From an uncultured Gemmiger sp. (GTDB lineage Bacteria > Bacillota > Clostridia > Oscillospirales > Ruminococcaceae), in the NCBI GenBank assembly GCA_944382835.1, contig CALWNP010000017.1, positions 1 to 48,675 on the forward strand: DNA of 48,675 nucleotides, written 5' to 3'. The notes beneath the pieces are model-generated. The model saw nothing but the letters and a program-made list of their open reading frames with translations. It ran no database searches and had not been told where the DNA came from. The position numbers and the translations under genes are program-made. Positions 36,855 to 46,267 of this stretch are shown here, in pieces. The first letter of the stretch is position 1. The number at the start of each line of letters is the position of its first letter.

Positions 36855-39308
36855 TCAGACGGATTCCATCGTCACGCTGACCGCCTCGCAGTCGGGAGAA
36901 GTGAGGCGAATGGTGATCTGGCCCGGGGTTCCGGTGCCGCGGATGGCAGCCCGCAGACGGCCTTCGTAGGCGACGGCGGCGGTATCGAAGTAGTTCTCCT
37001 CCGATTCGGGATCGGCACTGCCGAAGCCCAGAAGCTGACCGGCGCCTTCCAGCGCGATCTCCACCTTGGGAGTGGCCTGCAGGTTGCGGACCCCCGCCTT
37101 GTCGGTGACCTCGATCTCCAGGTAGGCGATGTCGCTGCCGTCGGCCGGGATGGATGCTTCATCCGGCACCGCCCGCAGCACCAGCTCGTCGCCGGCGGTC
37201 ACGATCTGGTCACGGCCCACCTCGGTGCCGTCCTGGTAGACCACCGCCTCCAGGGTGCCGGGCTGGTAGACTGTCTCGAAGAGGGTGCGGCCCTTCTTCT
37301 CGGTGCCCACCGGCTTCTTCTCCAGCAGGGTGCCGTTGAGATAGAGCGCCACTTCGGTGCCCAAGCCGTAGACTTCCACCGTGACCGGGCGGCCTTCAAA
37401 GCCCTTCCAGGTCCAGCTGCGCACCGCGTCGGTCATACTCCAGCTGGTCATCTGGTGCTTTTCGCCGTGGTGGGCGGGCAGCTGCACCGCCATGTAAGGC
37501 TTGGTGCGCAGGCCCCAGATGATCTCCCGCCAGTAGGAAACGGGGCGGCGGTCGCCCAGCAGGTTCAGATCACCGCAGTAAGCTGCCTTGCTGGGATAGG
37601 GGGCATAGAAGCTGATTCCTGCCCCCTCCTCGCCGTAGGAGATTTTGCCGATGCCGGCCTCGCCCAGGTAATCCCAAGCGGTCCAGTCAAAGTCGCCGAT
37701 CAGGTAGGGCAGTTTTTCCACCAGCGCCCAGTTCACATCCAGGTCCTGGGGATAGGTCTCCGAACCCATCATGATGCGGTTGGGGTACTGTTTGCCGTCG
37801 CTCTCGTAGCGGCAGGCCGCGTAGTTGTAACCGGCCACATCCACCTGGGCAAAGGCTTCCTCGGTGGCCTTGCCTGCCATCTCGCTGGAAACAAGCTGGT
37901 TCATCATCTCGCCCAGGTTGGTCATCATGCTGTTGATCTCGGTGTTCTGGGGCTCATCGGACTGCTGGCCCGCCTGGTCCTTCATCTCCATCAGCTTGTC
38001 CATGATGCTGAGCATCAGGTTCAGGCTGTTGGCCACAAAGCGGGAATCATCCAGGCTGCGGATCAGGTCCGCCAGCTTTTTGCCCCACTGGACATCAAAC
38101 TTGTTGCCGGTTTCGGGGATCTCGTTGCCGATGGAGTAGAGAATCACACAGGGGTGATTGTAGTCCTTGTTGACCAGGTTGGTGGCATCCTGCTTCCAGT
38201 TGTCGGCCATCCGGGTGCCGTAGTCGAAGTCCACCTTGGTGGTGGTCCAGACATCGGCAAACTCGTCCATCACCAGCATGCCCTGACGATCGCAGGCTTC
38301 CAGCAGCCGGCGGCTCATGGGATAGTGGGAGCTGCGCAGGGCGTTGAAGCCCGCCTCCTTGAGGCGGCGCACCCGGAACTCCTCGGCGTGGGCAAACTCG
38401 GCAGTGCCGATGACCCCGTTGTCGTGGTGGAGGCAGCCGCCCCGCAGCTTGACCGTCTTGCCGTTGATCCGCAGACCGTGGGTCCGGTCCAGCTTGAGTT
38501 CCCGTACACCGAAGGTGCCGGTCTCGGCATCCAGCTCCTGACCGTTCTCGCTGACAAAGGCCCGGTAGCGGTAGAGCTGGGGGTCATCGGGATCCCACAG
38601 ACGAGGCTTGGGCAGGCAGAAAGTCTGGCGGTAGGTCTGGCTGGTGTGCTCCAGGATGGTGATGGGCATGGTGTCCTGAGCGGCCACCGTGCCGTCCTCC
38701 TCCAGCAGCTGCACCGTCAGGGTCACATCCCGCACGCCGGTGCCGGTGTATTCCAGGGTGGATTCGGCCCGGATCACCGCCTGGTCTTCCTCCAGGTCCA
38801 TGGTGCGCAGGTGGATGCCGTCGGGGATCAGATGCAGACGGTCGGCCACCATCAGGTTCACATCCCGGTAGATGCCGCCGCCGGTGTACCACCGGCCGCT
38901 GGCCCCGGCGTTTTTGACGACGACCTGGATGCGGTTGGGCTTGTCGAAGGTCACCAGCGGGGTGCAGTCAATGTAGTAGTTGCCGTAGCCGTAGGGGCAT
39001 TTGCCGGCAAAGGAACCGTTGACGTAGACAAAAGCGTTCTGATAAATGCCCTCAAATTCCAGCCAGACGTTCTTGTCCTGGTCCTTGGGGTCCAGGGAGA
39101 AGGTCTTGGTGTAGTTGTAATTTTCCTCCCGGAAGAAGCCGTTGCCGCTGCCGTTGGGCTCCTGAGGATTGCGAGGACGGCGGATGGAGGCATCGTGGGG
39201 CAGGGTCACCGGATAGCTTTCTTCCTTGCTGCCGCCCACCAGCGCCTGCAGCGAGCCGCCGGCGCCCAGATGATACACCCAATCTTGATTGAACCGTTGT
39301 TTGAGCAT
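36855..39308 (-). CDS. GH2 beta-galactosidase-family enzyme with DUF4982-type C-terminus
   Basis: An 817-residue enzyme starting MLKQRFNQDWVYHLGAGGSL, with AAAAGGGG upstream. Sugar-binding domain (~1-170, GRWYTGGGIYRDVNL), Ig-like domain, TIM barrel with LRGGCLHHDNGVIG and RSSHYPMSRRLLEACD, acid/base Glu in YSIGNEIPETG and nucleophile Glu in IMMGSETYPQD. Towards the end a DUF4982-like domain and a BIG/Ig-like domain (SIPADGSDIAYLEIEVTDKA) follow. No signal peptide. This GH2 subgroup splits beta-galactosides or related glycosides and is common in gut Firmicutes. It sits between two GH3 genes in one operon. Confidence 0.9.
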   Translation of the reverse strand: MLKQRFNQDWVYHLGAGGSLQALVGGSKEESYPVTLPHDASIRRPRNPQEPNGSGNGFFREENYNYTKTFSLDPKDQDKNVWLEFEGIYQNAFVYVNGSFAGKCPYGYGNYYIDCTPLVTFDKPNRIQVVVKNAGASGRWYTGGGIYRDVNLMVADRLHLIPDGIHLRTMDLEEDQAVIRAESTLEYTGTGVRDVTLTVQLLEEDGTVAAQDTMPITILEHTSQTYRQTFCLPKPRLWDPDDPQLYRYRAFVSENGQELDAETGTFGVRELKLDRTHGLRINGKTVKLRGGCLHHDNGVIGTAEFAHAEEFRVRRLKEAGFNALRSSHYPMSRRLLEACDRQGMLVMDEFADVWTTTKVDFDYGTRMADNWKQDATNLVNKDYNHPCVILYSIGNEIPETGNKFDVQWGKKLADLIRSLDDSRFVANSLNLMLSIMDKLMEMKDQAGQQSDEPQNTEINSMMTNLGEMMNQLVSSEMAGKATEEAFAQVDVAGYNYAACRYESDGKQYPNRIMMGSETYPQDLDVNWALVEKLPYLIGDFDWTAWDYLGEAGIGKISYGEEGAGISFYAPYPSKAAYCGDLNLLGDRRPVSYWREIIWGLRTKPYMAVQLPAHHGEKHQMTSWSMTDAVRSWTWKGFEGRPVTVEVYGLGTEVALYLNGTLLEKKPVGTEKKGRTLFETVYQPGTLEAVVYQDGTEVGRDQIVTAGDELVLRAVPDEASIPADGSDIAYLEIEVTDKAGVRNLQATPKVEIALEGAGQLLGFGSADPESEENYFDTAAVAYEGRLRAAIRGTGTPGQITIRLTSPDCEAVSVTMESV

Positions 39309-39340
39309 TGTAGAACCCCTTTTGTGTGATTGTGGATGGT

Positions 39341-41401
39341 TTACAGCACGCAGCTGCCCCAGAGCAGATCCCGGTCGGCACTGCTGGCGCCGATATACAA
39401 TTCATATTCCATGTGTTCCAGCTCCATCTGCCGGGTTTCGGGGTTGAACCATTGCAGTTCCTCCACCGGGCAGCGGATTTCCAGATGGCGGGTTTCCCCT
39501 GCCTTGAGGAAGGTGCGGGTGAACCCCCGCAGCAGCTTCACCGGCCGGTCCACCGCCGAGTGGGAGAACCCCACATAGAGCTGGCTGACCTCGGCGCCAT
39601 CCCGGGTGCCGGTATTGGTCAGATCGCATTCTGCCACCACGCTGTCCCCTTCCCGCCGGAACACCGGATTGCGGTAGGCGAAGGTGGTGTAGGAAAGGCC
39701 GAAACCGTAGGGCAAGGAGGGGGCAATCCCCTGCTTTTCCAGCCGGGCGTAGCCGTGGTAGTATTCGTAATGCTGGTGGGTGGTGCGCCACTGGATGGGG
39801 GGAAGATCCTCCGCCCGGACCGGCACCACATAGGGCAGCTTGCCGCTGGGGTTCACATCCCCGAAGAGGATCTCTCCCATGGCGGTGCCCCCTTCCATGC
39901 CGGGATAGTAGGCCATCAGGATGGCGGAAACGCTGTCCTTCCAGTCCTCCATCAGGATCATGTTGCCGCCGATCAGAAACACCGTCGACTGGGGGTTAAG
40001 CGGCCCCACCTCCTGGATCATCCGGACATCCTTGGGGTGCAGCCCCAGCGATTCAGTCCGATCCCCGCCGGGGTATTCCCCGTCCAGATCGGACATGTCC
40101 TCGCTGACGAACTCGCCCTCATCTGTGCAGCGGTATCCCACCACAAAGATGACGGCGTCGGCCTGGCGGGCAAGGTCTTTGGCGTGGCCGATGTTCTCCC
40201 CCGAGTAGTAGATCACATCCACCCCGGGCGCCGCATTGGCGATGCCCTGCAGCGGGGTGACCACATAGGGCGGGAAAACCTGGCTGGAGCCGTGGTCCCC
40301 GATGACCTGTTCCTCGGCCAGCGCCCCCAGAACCACCAGCTTTTTGATCTTGCGGCGGTTCAGCGGAAGGACGCCGTCCCGGTTTTTCAGCAGAGTGATG
40401 CCCTCCCGGGCCGCCTGCAGGGCCAGCCGGATGTGCTCCTTGCACCCCAGCACGCTTTCCCGGGCAGGCGGACGGTCCTGCGCAAAGGTCAGCAGGGTCC
40501 GTACCACCCGCAGGGCAGCTTCGTCAATGGCCGACTCCGGCACGCTGCCGTTGCGCACCGCCTGCAGCAGATGTTCTCCGAAGAGGACGGTGCTGGGCAT
40601 TTCCACATCCATGCCGCCGTTGGCAGCCTTGGCGGTATCCGAGATGCCCCAGCCGAAATCGCTGATGACAAAGCCATCGAACCCCCATTCCTGTTTGAGA
40701 ATCCGGCGCAGCAGATAGGCGTTTTCGCCGCAGTGGTCGCCCTGGTAGCAGTTGTAGGAAGCCATGACGCAGGCCGCGCCCCGGTCCACACATTTTTTGA
40801 AGTGGGGCAGGAATACCTCCCGCTCGGTGCGGATGTCGCAGTCGATGTCCACCTGGAACCGGGAAATTTCCATCTGGTTGAAGGCGAAGTGCTTGACGCA
40901 GGCGATGACCTGTTCGTCCTGCACCCCCTCCATCAGGGCGCTGCCCATCTCCCCCAGGTGGAAGGATTCTTCCCCGTAGGTTTCCTGGCTGCGTCCCCAG
41001 CCGGGATGGTAGGGCAGGTTGATGCAGACCCCGGCGAAAAGATTGCCGCCGCTGGCCTTCACCTCCCGGGCCATGGCCCGGCCGATTTCCCGCTCCAGTG
41101 CGGTGTCAAAGGTGGCGCCTCGCAGCATGGTGACCGGGAAGCAGGTGCTTTTGCCAGTGCCACAGACCACCCCACGGGGACCGTCGCAGAACCGGAGGTC
41201 TTCCACCCCCAGCCGCTGGCATCCCCCCGCCGGATAGGGCAGATGGTTGTAATGCCGCCCCGGAAGGGTGCAGTCGTCACAGAGTTCCTGAAAGTCCTGG
41301 TTGCCCGACATCAGATAAACTTTTTCTTCCAAGGTCATCTGATTCACAATCTGTCTGGCCCGCTGGGTGTTGGCAAGACGCTGTTCTCTGGTGCATTTCA
41401 T
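39341..41401 (-). CDS. GH3 beta-glucosidase-like glycosidase (paralog)
   Basis: A 686-residue enzyme; start set at ATG 41401 (MKCTREQRLANTQRARQIVN) with GCGGAGG upstream, not at the GTG six codons earlier. It shows the same layout as the enzyme at 34702: FCDGPRGVVCGTGKSTCFPV, YHPGWGRSQETYGEE, KHFAFNQMEIS, nucleophile Asp248 in GFVISDFGWG, GDHGSSQVFPPYVVTPL, YYPGMEGGTAMGEILFGDVNPSGKLPY split over the second domain, and a C-terminal FnIII-like domain. The two GH3 proteins are close paralogs over their whole length. Two versions in one operon suggest different substrates. Confidence 0.93.
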   Translation of the reverse strand: MKCTREQRLANTQRARQIVNQMTLEEKVYLMSGNQDFQELCDDCTLPGRHYNHLPYPAGGCQRLGVEDLRFCDGPRGVVCGTGKSTCFPVTMLRGATFDTALEREIGRAMAREVKASGGNLFAGVCINLPYHPGWGRSQETYGEESFHLGEMGSALMEGVQDEQVIACVKHFAFNQMEISRFQVDIDCDIRTEREVFLPHFKKCVDRGAACVMASYNCYQGDHCGENAYLLRRILKQEWGFDGFVISDFGWGISDTAKAANGGMDVEMPSTVLFGEHLLQAVRNGSVPESAIDEAALRVVRTLLTFAQDRPPARESVLGCKEHIRLALQAAREGITLLKNRDGVLPLNRRKIKKLVVLGALAEEQVIGDHGSSQVFPPYVVTPLQGIANAAPGVDVIYYSGENIGHAKDLARQADAVIFVVGYRCTDEGEFVSEDMSDLDGEYPGGDRTESLGLHPKDVRMIQEVGPLNPQSTVFLIGGNMILMEDWKDSVSAILMAYYPGMEGGTAMGEILFGDVNPSGKLPYVVPVRAEDLPPIQWRTTHQHYEYYHGYARLEKQGIAPSLPYGFGLSYTTFAYRNPVFRREGDSVVAECDLTNTGTRDGAEVSQLYVGFSHSAVDRPVKLLRGFTRTFLKAGETRHLEIRCPVEELQWFNPETRQMELEHMEYELYIGASSADRDLLWGSCVL

Positions 41402-42338
41402 CGTTGTTGTCCTCCGCACAGAGCTTTTTGAGCAGCATCACCGCCTCGCTGGTGCTGTATTGGAGATACCCTTTGATCTCGGAGCGCCCCGAGGTCGGAC
41501 CGCCGCGTTTGCGGTATTCCAACGGGGTAAGGCCGGTGCTCTTTTTGAAGACGCGGTAAAAGGTGTTTTCGCCCCCCACGCCGCTCACATCCACCACAAA
41601 GGAGATGGGCTTATCGGTAAACTGCAAAAGGTACTTGGCCTTTTCCAGCCGGCATTCCAAAAGCAGCTCCCGGGCCGAAAGCCCGATGTTGTCCTTCAGA
41701 AACCGATAGACGGTTTTTTCGCTCATCCCAAAGTGTTTGTACAGCTGTTCCAGCACCGTCTCCTCCTGGCTGTTTTCCCGGATGTAGTCGATGATGTTCA
41801 GCAGTGTCGTGGCATCCTGCTGCAGGTCTCTGCCCGCTGCGCTCTGATGGATGTCATAGACACCAAATTCGAACAGATCGGCCAGCAGACCATAGAGTTT
41901 GGACTGCAGACGGTAAGGATTGGGATTGGGGTTGGTGCTGGTGGAGAGCAGCCCGATGGCCGCGGCCTGACGGATAAAAGGCCGGTAGCCGATGGCGGGC
42001 ATGTTGGATTCGCTCTGGCTGTTGAGGTAAAACTGGAACCGCCGGTTCCCCTCCGATTTGCCCCGGAACAGCGCCGATGTGATCTGGATGAACAGGCAGA
42101 TGTTGTCTTCCTCGGTCTTGCGCAACTCGTGCACCTGGGTCGAGTTGAAGAGGTAAATCTGCCCGGCTTTGAGCACAAAAGGAGCCGGTAGGGTGTTGAC
42201 CGCCACACTTCCCTTGAGCACCAGCATCAGTTCGTAGTCATAGTGCCAATGGAAGCGGGAGATCTCGATGGAGGTGATAAAGACATTGACAGGGCACCGT
42301 TCGCCGTGCTCGATTGCTTCGTATACGTAAGATTCCAT
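41277..42338 (-). CDS. AraC-family transcriptional regulator of the glycoside operon
   Basis: Start at ATG 42338 (MESYVYEAIEHGERCPVNVF), AAGGGTG 6 bases upstream; 353 residues if read to its stop at 41277. Residues ~15-110 form a cupin sensor domain (HWHYDYELMLVLKGSV, YLFNSTQVHELR). A C-terminal AraC HTH pair follows: LYKHFGMSEKTVYRFLKDNI and DVSGVGGENTFYRVFKKSTGLTPLEYRKR. After the HTH come ~75 residues, the last ~40 of which overlap the GH3 gene out of frame (125 bp), so the natural end may have been lost. It is the first gene of the operon and probably activates it on binding a sugar. Confidence 0.88.
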   Translation of the reverse strand: MESYVYEAIEHGERCPVNVFITSIEISRFHWHYDYELMLVLKGSVAVNTLPAPFVLKAGQIYLFNSTQVHELRKTEEDNICLFIQITSALFRGKSEGNRRFQFYLNSQSESNMPAIGYRPFIRQAAAIGLLSTSTNPNPNPYRLQSKLYGLLADLFEFGVYDIHQSAAGRDLQQDATTLLNIIDYIRENSQEETVLEQLYKHFGMSEKTVYRFLKDNIGLSARELLLECRLEKAKYLLQFTDKPISFVVDVSGVGGENTFYRVFKKSTGLTPLEYRKRGGPTSGRSEIKGYLQYSTSEAVMLLKKLCAEDNNDEMHQRTASCQHPAGQTDCESDDLGRKSLSDVGQPGLSGTL

Positions 42339-42554
42339 ATCAAGCACCCTTACAACGCCGTCGCTATCTTTTCGCGGTTTCCACATCCGTTTCGGGATTG
42401 CCGCCGGGCATCCGGCGTCAACCGTGTTGATTCAGTTCCTCGTTTGAATCTATCCAAATTATATCCCCACTTTCCGATTTCTTTTGTCATATTCGTTCAA
42501 GTATGTTCCTGTTTCCGGACAATATTACCCAAAAAAATACATCTAGTGCCGAAT

Positions 42555-42583
42555 ATTATACCACATTTTGCCAAACTCAACAA
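42555..42583 (-). promoter_or_regulatory. Candidate promoter of the glycoside operon
   Basis: On the minus strand an extended -10, TGTGGTATAAT, with a poor -35 (TTGTTG) at 17 bases. A second TATAAT near 42459 has no good -35 either. Weak -35 boxes fit a promoter that needs an activator. Confidence 0.45.
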
Positions 42584-42613
42584 TTTAAACCGACAAATTT
42601 CACAATCCTGCAC

Positions 42614-42658
42614 AAAAAGGCAGAGCCGGGAAATCCCCAGTGATTTCCCGGCTCTGCC
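42614..42658 (-). terminator. Strong terminator after metK
   Basis: A perfect 17-bp stem (GGCAGAGCCGGGAAATC and its complement) with a 6-base loop, followed by TTTTTG on the minus strand, 44 bases after the metK stop. Confidence 0.92.
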
Positions 42659-42701
42659 GATGTGAAACAAAAGGTTCACAGAAATATTTTTGTTTTAAGA
42701 C

Positions 42702-43847
<1,146 letters not shown>

Positions 43848-43899
43848 AACGAAATTGCCTCCTTATAAATGTGGGTCAGAAAGGCAACTGTTGAGAAAC

Positions 43900-43931
43900 A
43901 AAAAACGCACCGGAGGCGAACCCCCGGCGCG
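43900..43931 (-). terminator. Riboswitch expression-platform terminator (metK)
   Basis: On the minus strand CGCGCCGG pairs with CCGGTGCG, with GGGTTCGCC..forming the top, and TTTTTTG follows. It lies 8 bases downstream of the SAM-I aptamer, so SAM binding should stop transcription. Confidence 0.85.
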
Positions 43932-43939
43932 CGAAAACG

Positions 43940-44034
43940 CTTATCTTTCGGTTCCCCGCAGGATTTGGCACCTTACGCAGACGCGCAGGTTGTCGGGCTT
44001 CACAGGGCCTGTTCCCTCAGCCACTCTTGATAAG
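43940..44034 (-). promoter_or_regulatory. SAM-I (S-box) riboswitch
   Basis: All conserved parts are visible on the minus strand: CTTATCAAGAGTGGCTGAGG, then GAAGCCCGACAACC, GGTGCCAAATCC and GAACCGAAAGATAAG, whose ends pair as P1. It precedes metK with a terminator between. Confidence 0.96.
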
Positions 44035-44058
44035 TTGCTATTCTGATGTACGGTTGCT

Positions 44059-44087
44059 ATGATACCATGCCCCCTGGCAAAAGTCAA
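44059..44087 (-). promoter_or_regulatory. metK promoter
   Basis: TTGACT (44087-44082), 17 bases, TATCAT (44064-44059) on the minus strand, ending about 25 bases before the SAM-I aptamer. Confidence 0.75.
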
Positions 44088-44127
44088 CAATCCGATCCTG
44101 TGCAAATCATCTTGTTTGCACAAAAAT

Positions 44128-44715
44128 TCAGTGCCGGCCGTGGAGGATGGGCGAAAGGGGCTTGTAGACCGCAAAGGTCAGCGCCGCGTCGATGAGCCCT
44201 TTGACAAAGGTAAAGGGCAGGTTGAAAACCACCAGGCATTGCAGCAGGCCGTCCACCCCGGGGAAGATGGCCTGGTACATCCCGATGATGGCTTCCAGCG
44301 GCATGAAGTTGGCATAGACCGGGTAGGTGATGAAGTAGTTCACCGGCACGCTGAGCACTGCCATGCAGGCGGCCCCCACCAGTGCCCCCACGGCAGCGGT
44401 GACCCGGCTTTTTTTGTGGCGGTAGATCAGGCCGGCGGGCAGCACAAAGCAGACCCCCAGCATGAAGTTGCACAGCTCCCCCACCCCGGCAGTGGAGGTG
44501 CGCAGCAGGTTGAGCAGGTTTTTGATCAGGCAGACCACCACCCCGCCCAGCGGCCCGTAGGCGAAGGCGGCAATCAGGGCGGGCAGCTCCGACACATCCA
44601 TCTTGATGAAGGAGGGCATAATGGGTACGCTGAAATCAATGAACATCAGCACGGCGGCCACCGCCCCCAACATGGCGGTACCTGTCAGTTTGCGCAGTCT
44701 TGTGGTTGTTTGCAT
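44128..44715 (-). CDS. ribU: Riboflavin ECF transporter S component
   Basis: A 195-residue membrane protein starting MQTTTRLRKLTGTAMLGAVA at ATG 44715, with GGGAGG upstream. Six membrane segments can be seen. Motifs typical of RibU: FSVPIMPSFIKMDVSELPAL, FAYGPLGGVVVCLIKNLLN and GELCNFMLG. It binds riboflavin outside the cell and works with the shared EcfAA'T module, encoded elsewhere. The FMN riboswitch in its leader confirms the substrate. Confidence 0.95.
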   Translation of the reverse strand: MQTTTRLRKLTGTAMLGAVAAVLMFIDFSVPIMPSFIKMDVSELPALIAAFAYGPLGGVVVCLIKNLLNLLRTSTAGVGELCNFMLGVCFVLPAGLIYRHKKSRVTAAVGALVGAACMAVLSVPVNYFITYPVYANFMPLEAIIGMYQAIFPGVDGLLQCLVVFNLPFTFVKGLIDAALTFAVYKPLSPILHGRH

Positions 44716-44798
44716 AAAAATTACCTCCCGGGGGCTGGCCCCCAATCTGAATTTGGAAAGCCGGTCACGGTGAGGGAAAGAATCTGCTTGCCTCAACA

Positions 44799-44840
44799 CA
44801 AAAACGCCCCGCTGCCGTATGGGTACACGGCAACAGGGCG
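44799..44840 (-). terminator. Terminator of the FMN riboswitch (ribU)
   Basis: CGCCC.GTTGCCGT pairs with ACGGCA.CGGGGCG, then TTTTTG on the minus strand. It follows the aptamer by about 25 bases and precedes ribU by about 85. Confidence 0.85.
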
Positions 44841-44865
44841 CAGGTAGAGCAAAGCAAAGTGCTTC

Positions 44866-44981
44866 CGTTTCTTTCATCCGGACTATACCGTCGGCTTCGG
44901 AGTTTCACCGAATCAGCGGCTGCATGGCAGCCGGTCGCGGGCTTTACCGCCGGTGGGGAATTGCACCCCGCCCTGAAACAG
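44866..44981 (-). promoter_or_regulatory. FMN riboswitch (RFN element)
   Basis: On the minus strand the conserved parts appear in order: TTCAGGGCGGGGTGCAATTC, CCACCGGCGGTAAAGCCCGC, GATTCGGTGAAACTCCG, AAGCCGACGGTATAGTC and CCGGATGAAAGAA. FMN binding should favour the downstream terminator and shut off riboflavin import. Confidence 0.97.
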
Positions 44982-44994
44982 ACTTTCTGAAGGT

Positions 44995-45022
44995 ATTATA
45001 CCAGAGGTTTTGAAAAAAGCAA
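44995..45022 (-). promoter_or_regulatory. ribU promoter
   Basis: TTGCTT (45022-45017), 16 bases, TATAAT (45000-44995) with upstream TG (TGGTATAAT). It overlaps the divergent mscS promoter. Confidence 0.7.
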
Positions 45023-45038
45023 GGGGATATGCTATAAT
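45010..45038 (+). promoter_or_regulatory. mscS promoter
   Basis: TTGAAA (45010-45015), 17 bases, TATAAT (45033-45038). Its -35 lies within the spacer of the ribU promoter on the other strand. Confidence 0.75.
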
Positions 45039-45124
45039 GGCGGTGTTCTTTCCCGCTGTGCGCGGTCTTTTTTCCCTTGCAGCGAGAAAAAAATTGACAA
45101 GAATTTGCCAAGGAGGAGCCTTTC

Positions 45125-46216
45125 ATGCTTCCCAGAGAGATCATGGCCAACTTTTTCCTCTTTATCTACACCCACGGCGTCCTGCTGCGGGGCATTCTCG
45201 CCGCCGTGCTGGTGCTGTTCGGGGTGTTCGGCACCCGGCTGCTGCGCAAACTGCTGGTCTTCATCCGCCGCCACACCAGCCGCTTTGCCCCCGAATGGCT
45301 GCAGATCCTCAACGACGGATTCGAGCTGCCGGTGCTGCTGGTTCTGCGGGCGGTGCTGCTGTTTTTTGCCGTCATCGCCTTTCCCCTGCCCTTCCCGGCC
45401 GGGCAGGTGTGGCGGGTGTCCTCCACCCTGCTCACCGCCCTGATCACCGCCTTTGTCGCCTGGGGGCTGTGGCGGTCGGCCAGTTTGTGCGGACTGCTCT
45501 TCCGCAGCGCCGAAAACAAGCTGGACCTGGACAGCAACAAGACGATGATCCGCTTTTTTGAAAAGATCTATCGCGCCCTCATCGTGCTGTTTGCGGCCCT
45601 CATCATCCTGGACCTCTTCGGGGTCCCGGTCACCGGGCTGCTCACCGGCGCCGGCATCGCCGGCCTGGCCATCTCGCTGGCAGCCCAGTCCACCCTGTCC
45701 AATTTGATTGCCGGCATCACCCTGGTGCTGGAACGGCCCTTCGGCATCGGGGACTATGTGGTGCTGGGCGCCATGGAGGGCACGGTGGAGGAGATTTCCT
45801 TCCGCTCCACCCGGCTGCGCACCCCCGACAAGGTGCTGATCACAGTGGAGAATTCCAAGGTCTGCGCCGAGTACATCCAGAACATGACCGGCCGCACCAA
45901 CCGGCTGTGGGCCTTTACCATCGGGGTGACCTACGACACCCCCCGGGCCAAGATCGAGCAGCTGACCGCCGATCTGACCGCCCTGCTCCAGTCCGATCCC
46001 ATGGTACAGCCCGGTTCCGCCCAGGTGGTTCTGTCCAACTTTTCCGCCTCCAGCATCGACCTGGATGTGCGGGTCTATGTGACGGCGCTGGGTCTGGACG
46101 AGTTCCGGCAGCTGAAAAACCGGATGAATCTGGCCATCATGGATCTGATGGCCCGGGACGGCTGCGAGTTTGCCTTCCCCTCCACCACCGTCTATCTGGA
46201 AAAAACCCAGGAATAA
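45125..46216 (+). CDS. MscS-family mechanosensitive ion channel
   Basis: A 363-residue membrane protein starting MLPREIMANFFLFIYTHGVL, AAGGAGGAG upstream. Four or five membrane segments in the first 190 residues; the pore helix is GVPVTGLLTGAGIAGLAISLAAQ (Gly/Ala-rich TM3), followed by the MscS signature NLIAGITLVLERPFGIGDYV and the beta domain. The cytosolic vestibule follows. Such channels open under membrane tension and release solutes after osmotic downshift. Confidence 0.93.
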   Translation: MLPREIMANFFLFIYTHGVLLRGILAAVLVLFGVFGTRLLRKLLVFIRRHTSRFAPEWLQILNDGFELPVLLVLRAVLLFFAVIAFPLPFPAGQVWRVSSTLLTALITAFVAWGLWRSASLCGLLFRSAENKLDLDSNKTMIRFFEKIYRALIVLFAALIILDLFGVPVTGLLTGAGIAGLAISLAAQSTLSNLIAGITLVLERPFGIGDYVVLGAMEGTVEEISFRSTRLRTPDKVLITVENSKVCAEYIQNMTGRTNRLWAFTIGVTYDTPRAKIEQLTADLTALLQSDPMVQPGSAQVVLSNFSASSIDLDVRVYVTALGLDEFRQLKNRMNLAIMDLMARDGCEFAFPSTTVYLEKTQE

Positions 46217-46219
46217 CCA

Positions 46220-46255
46220 CAGCGGGCCTCCCACACCGGGACGCCCGCTGTTTTT
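46220..46255 (+). terminator. Terminator of mscS
   Basis: CAGCGGGC pairs with GCCCGCTG across a 15-base loop, followed by TTTTTG, right after the mscS stop. Confidence 0.85.
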
Positions 46256-46267
46256 GTCTGATGCAGT

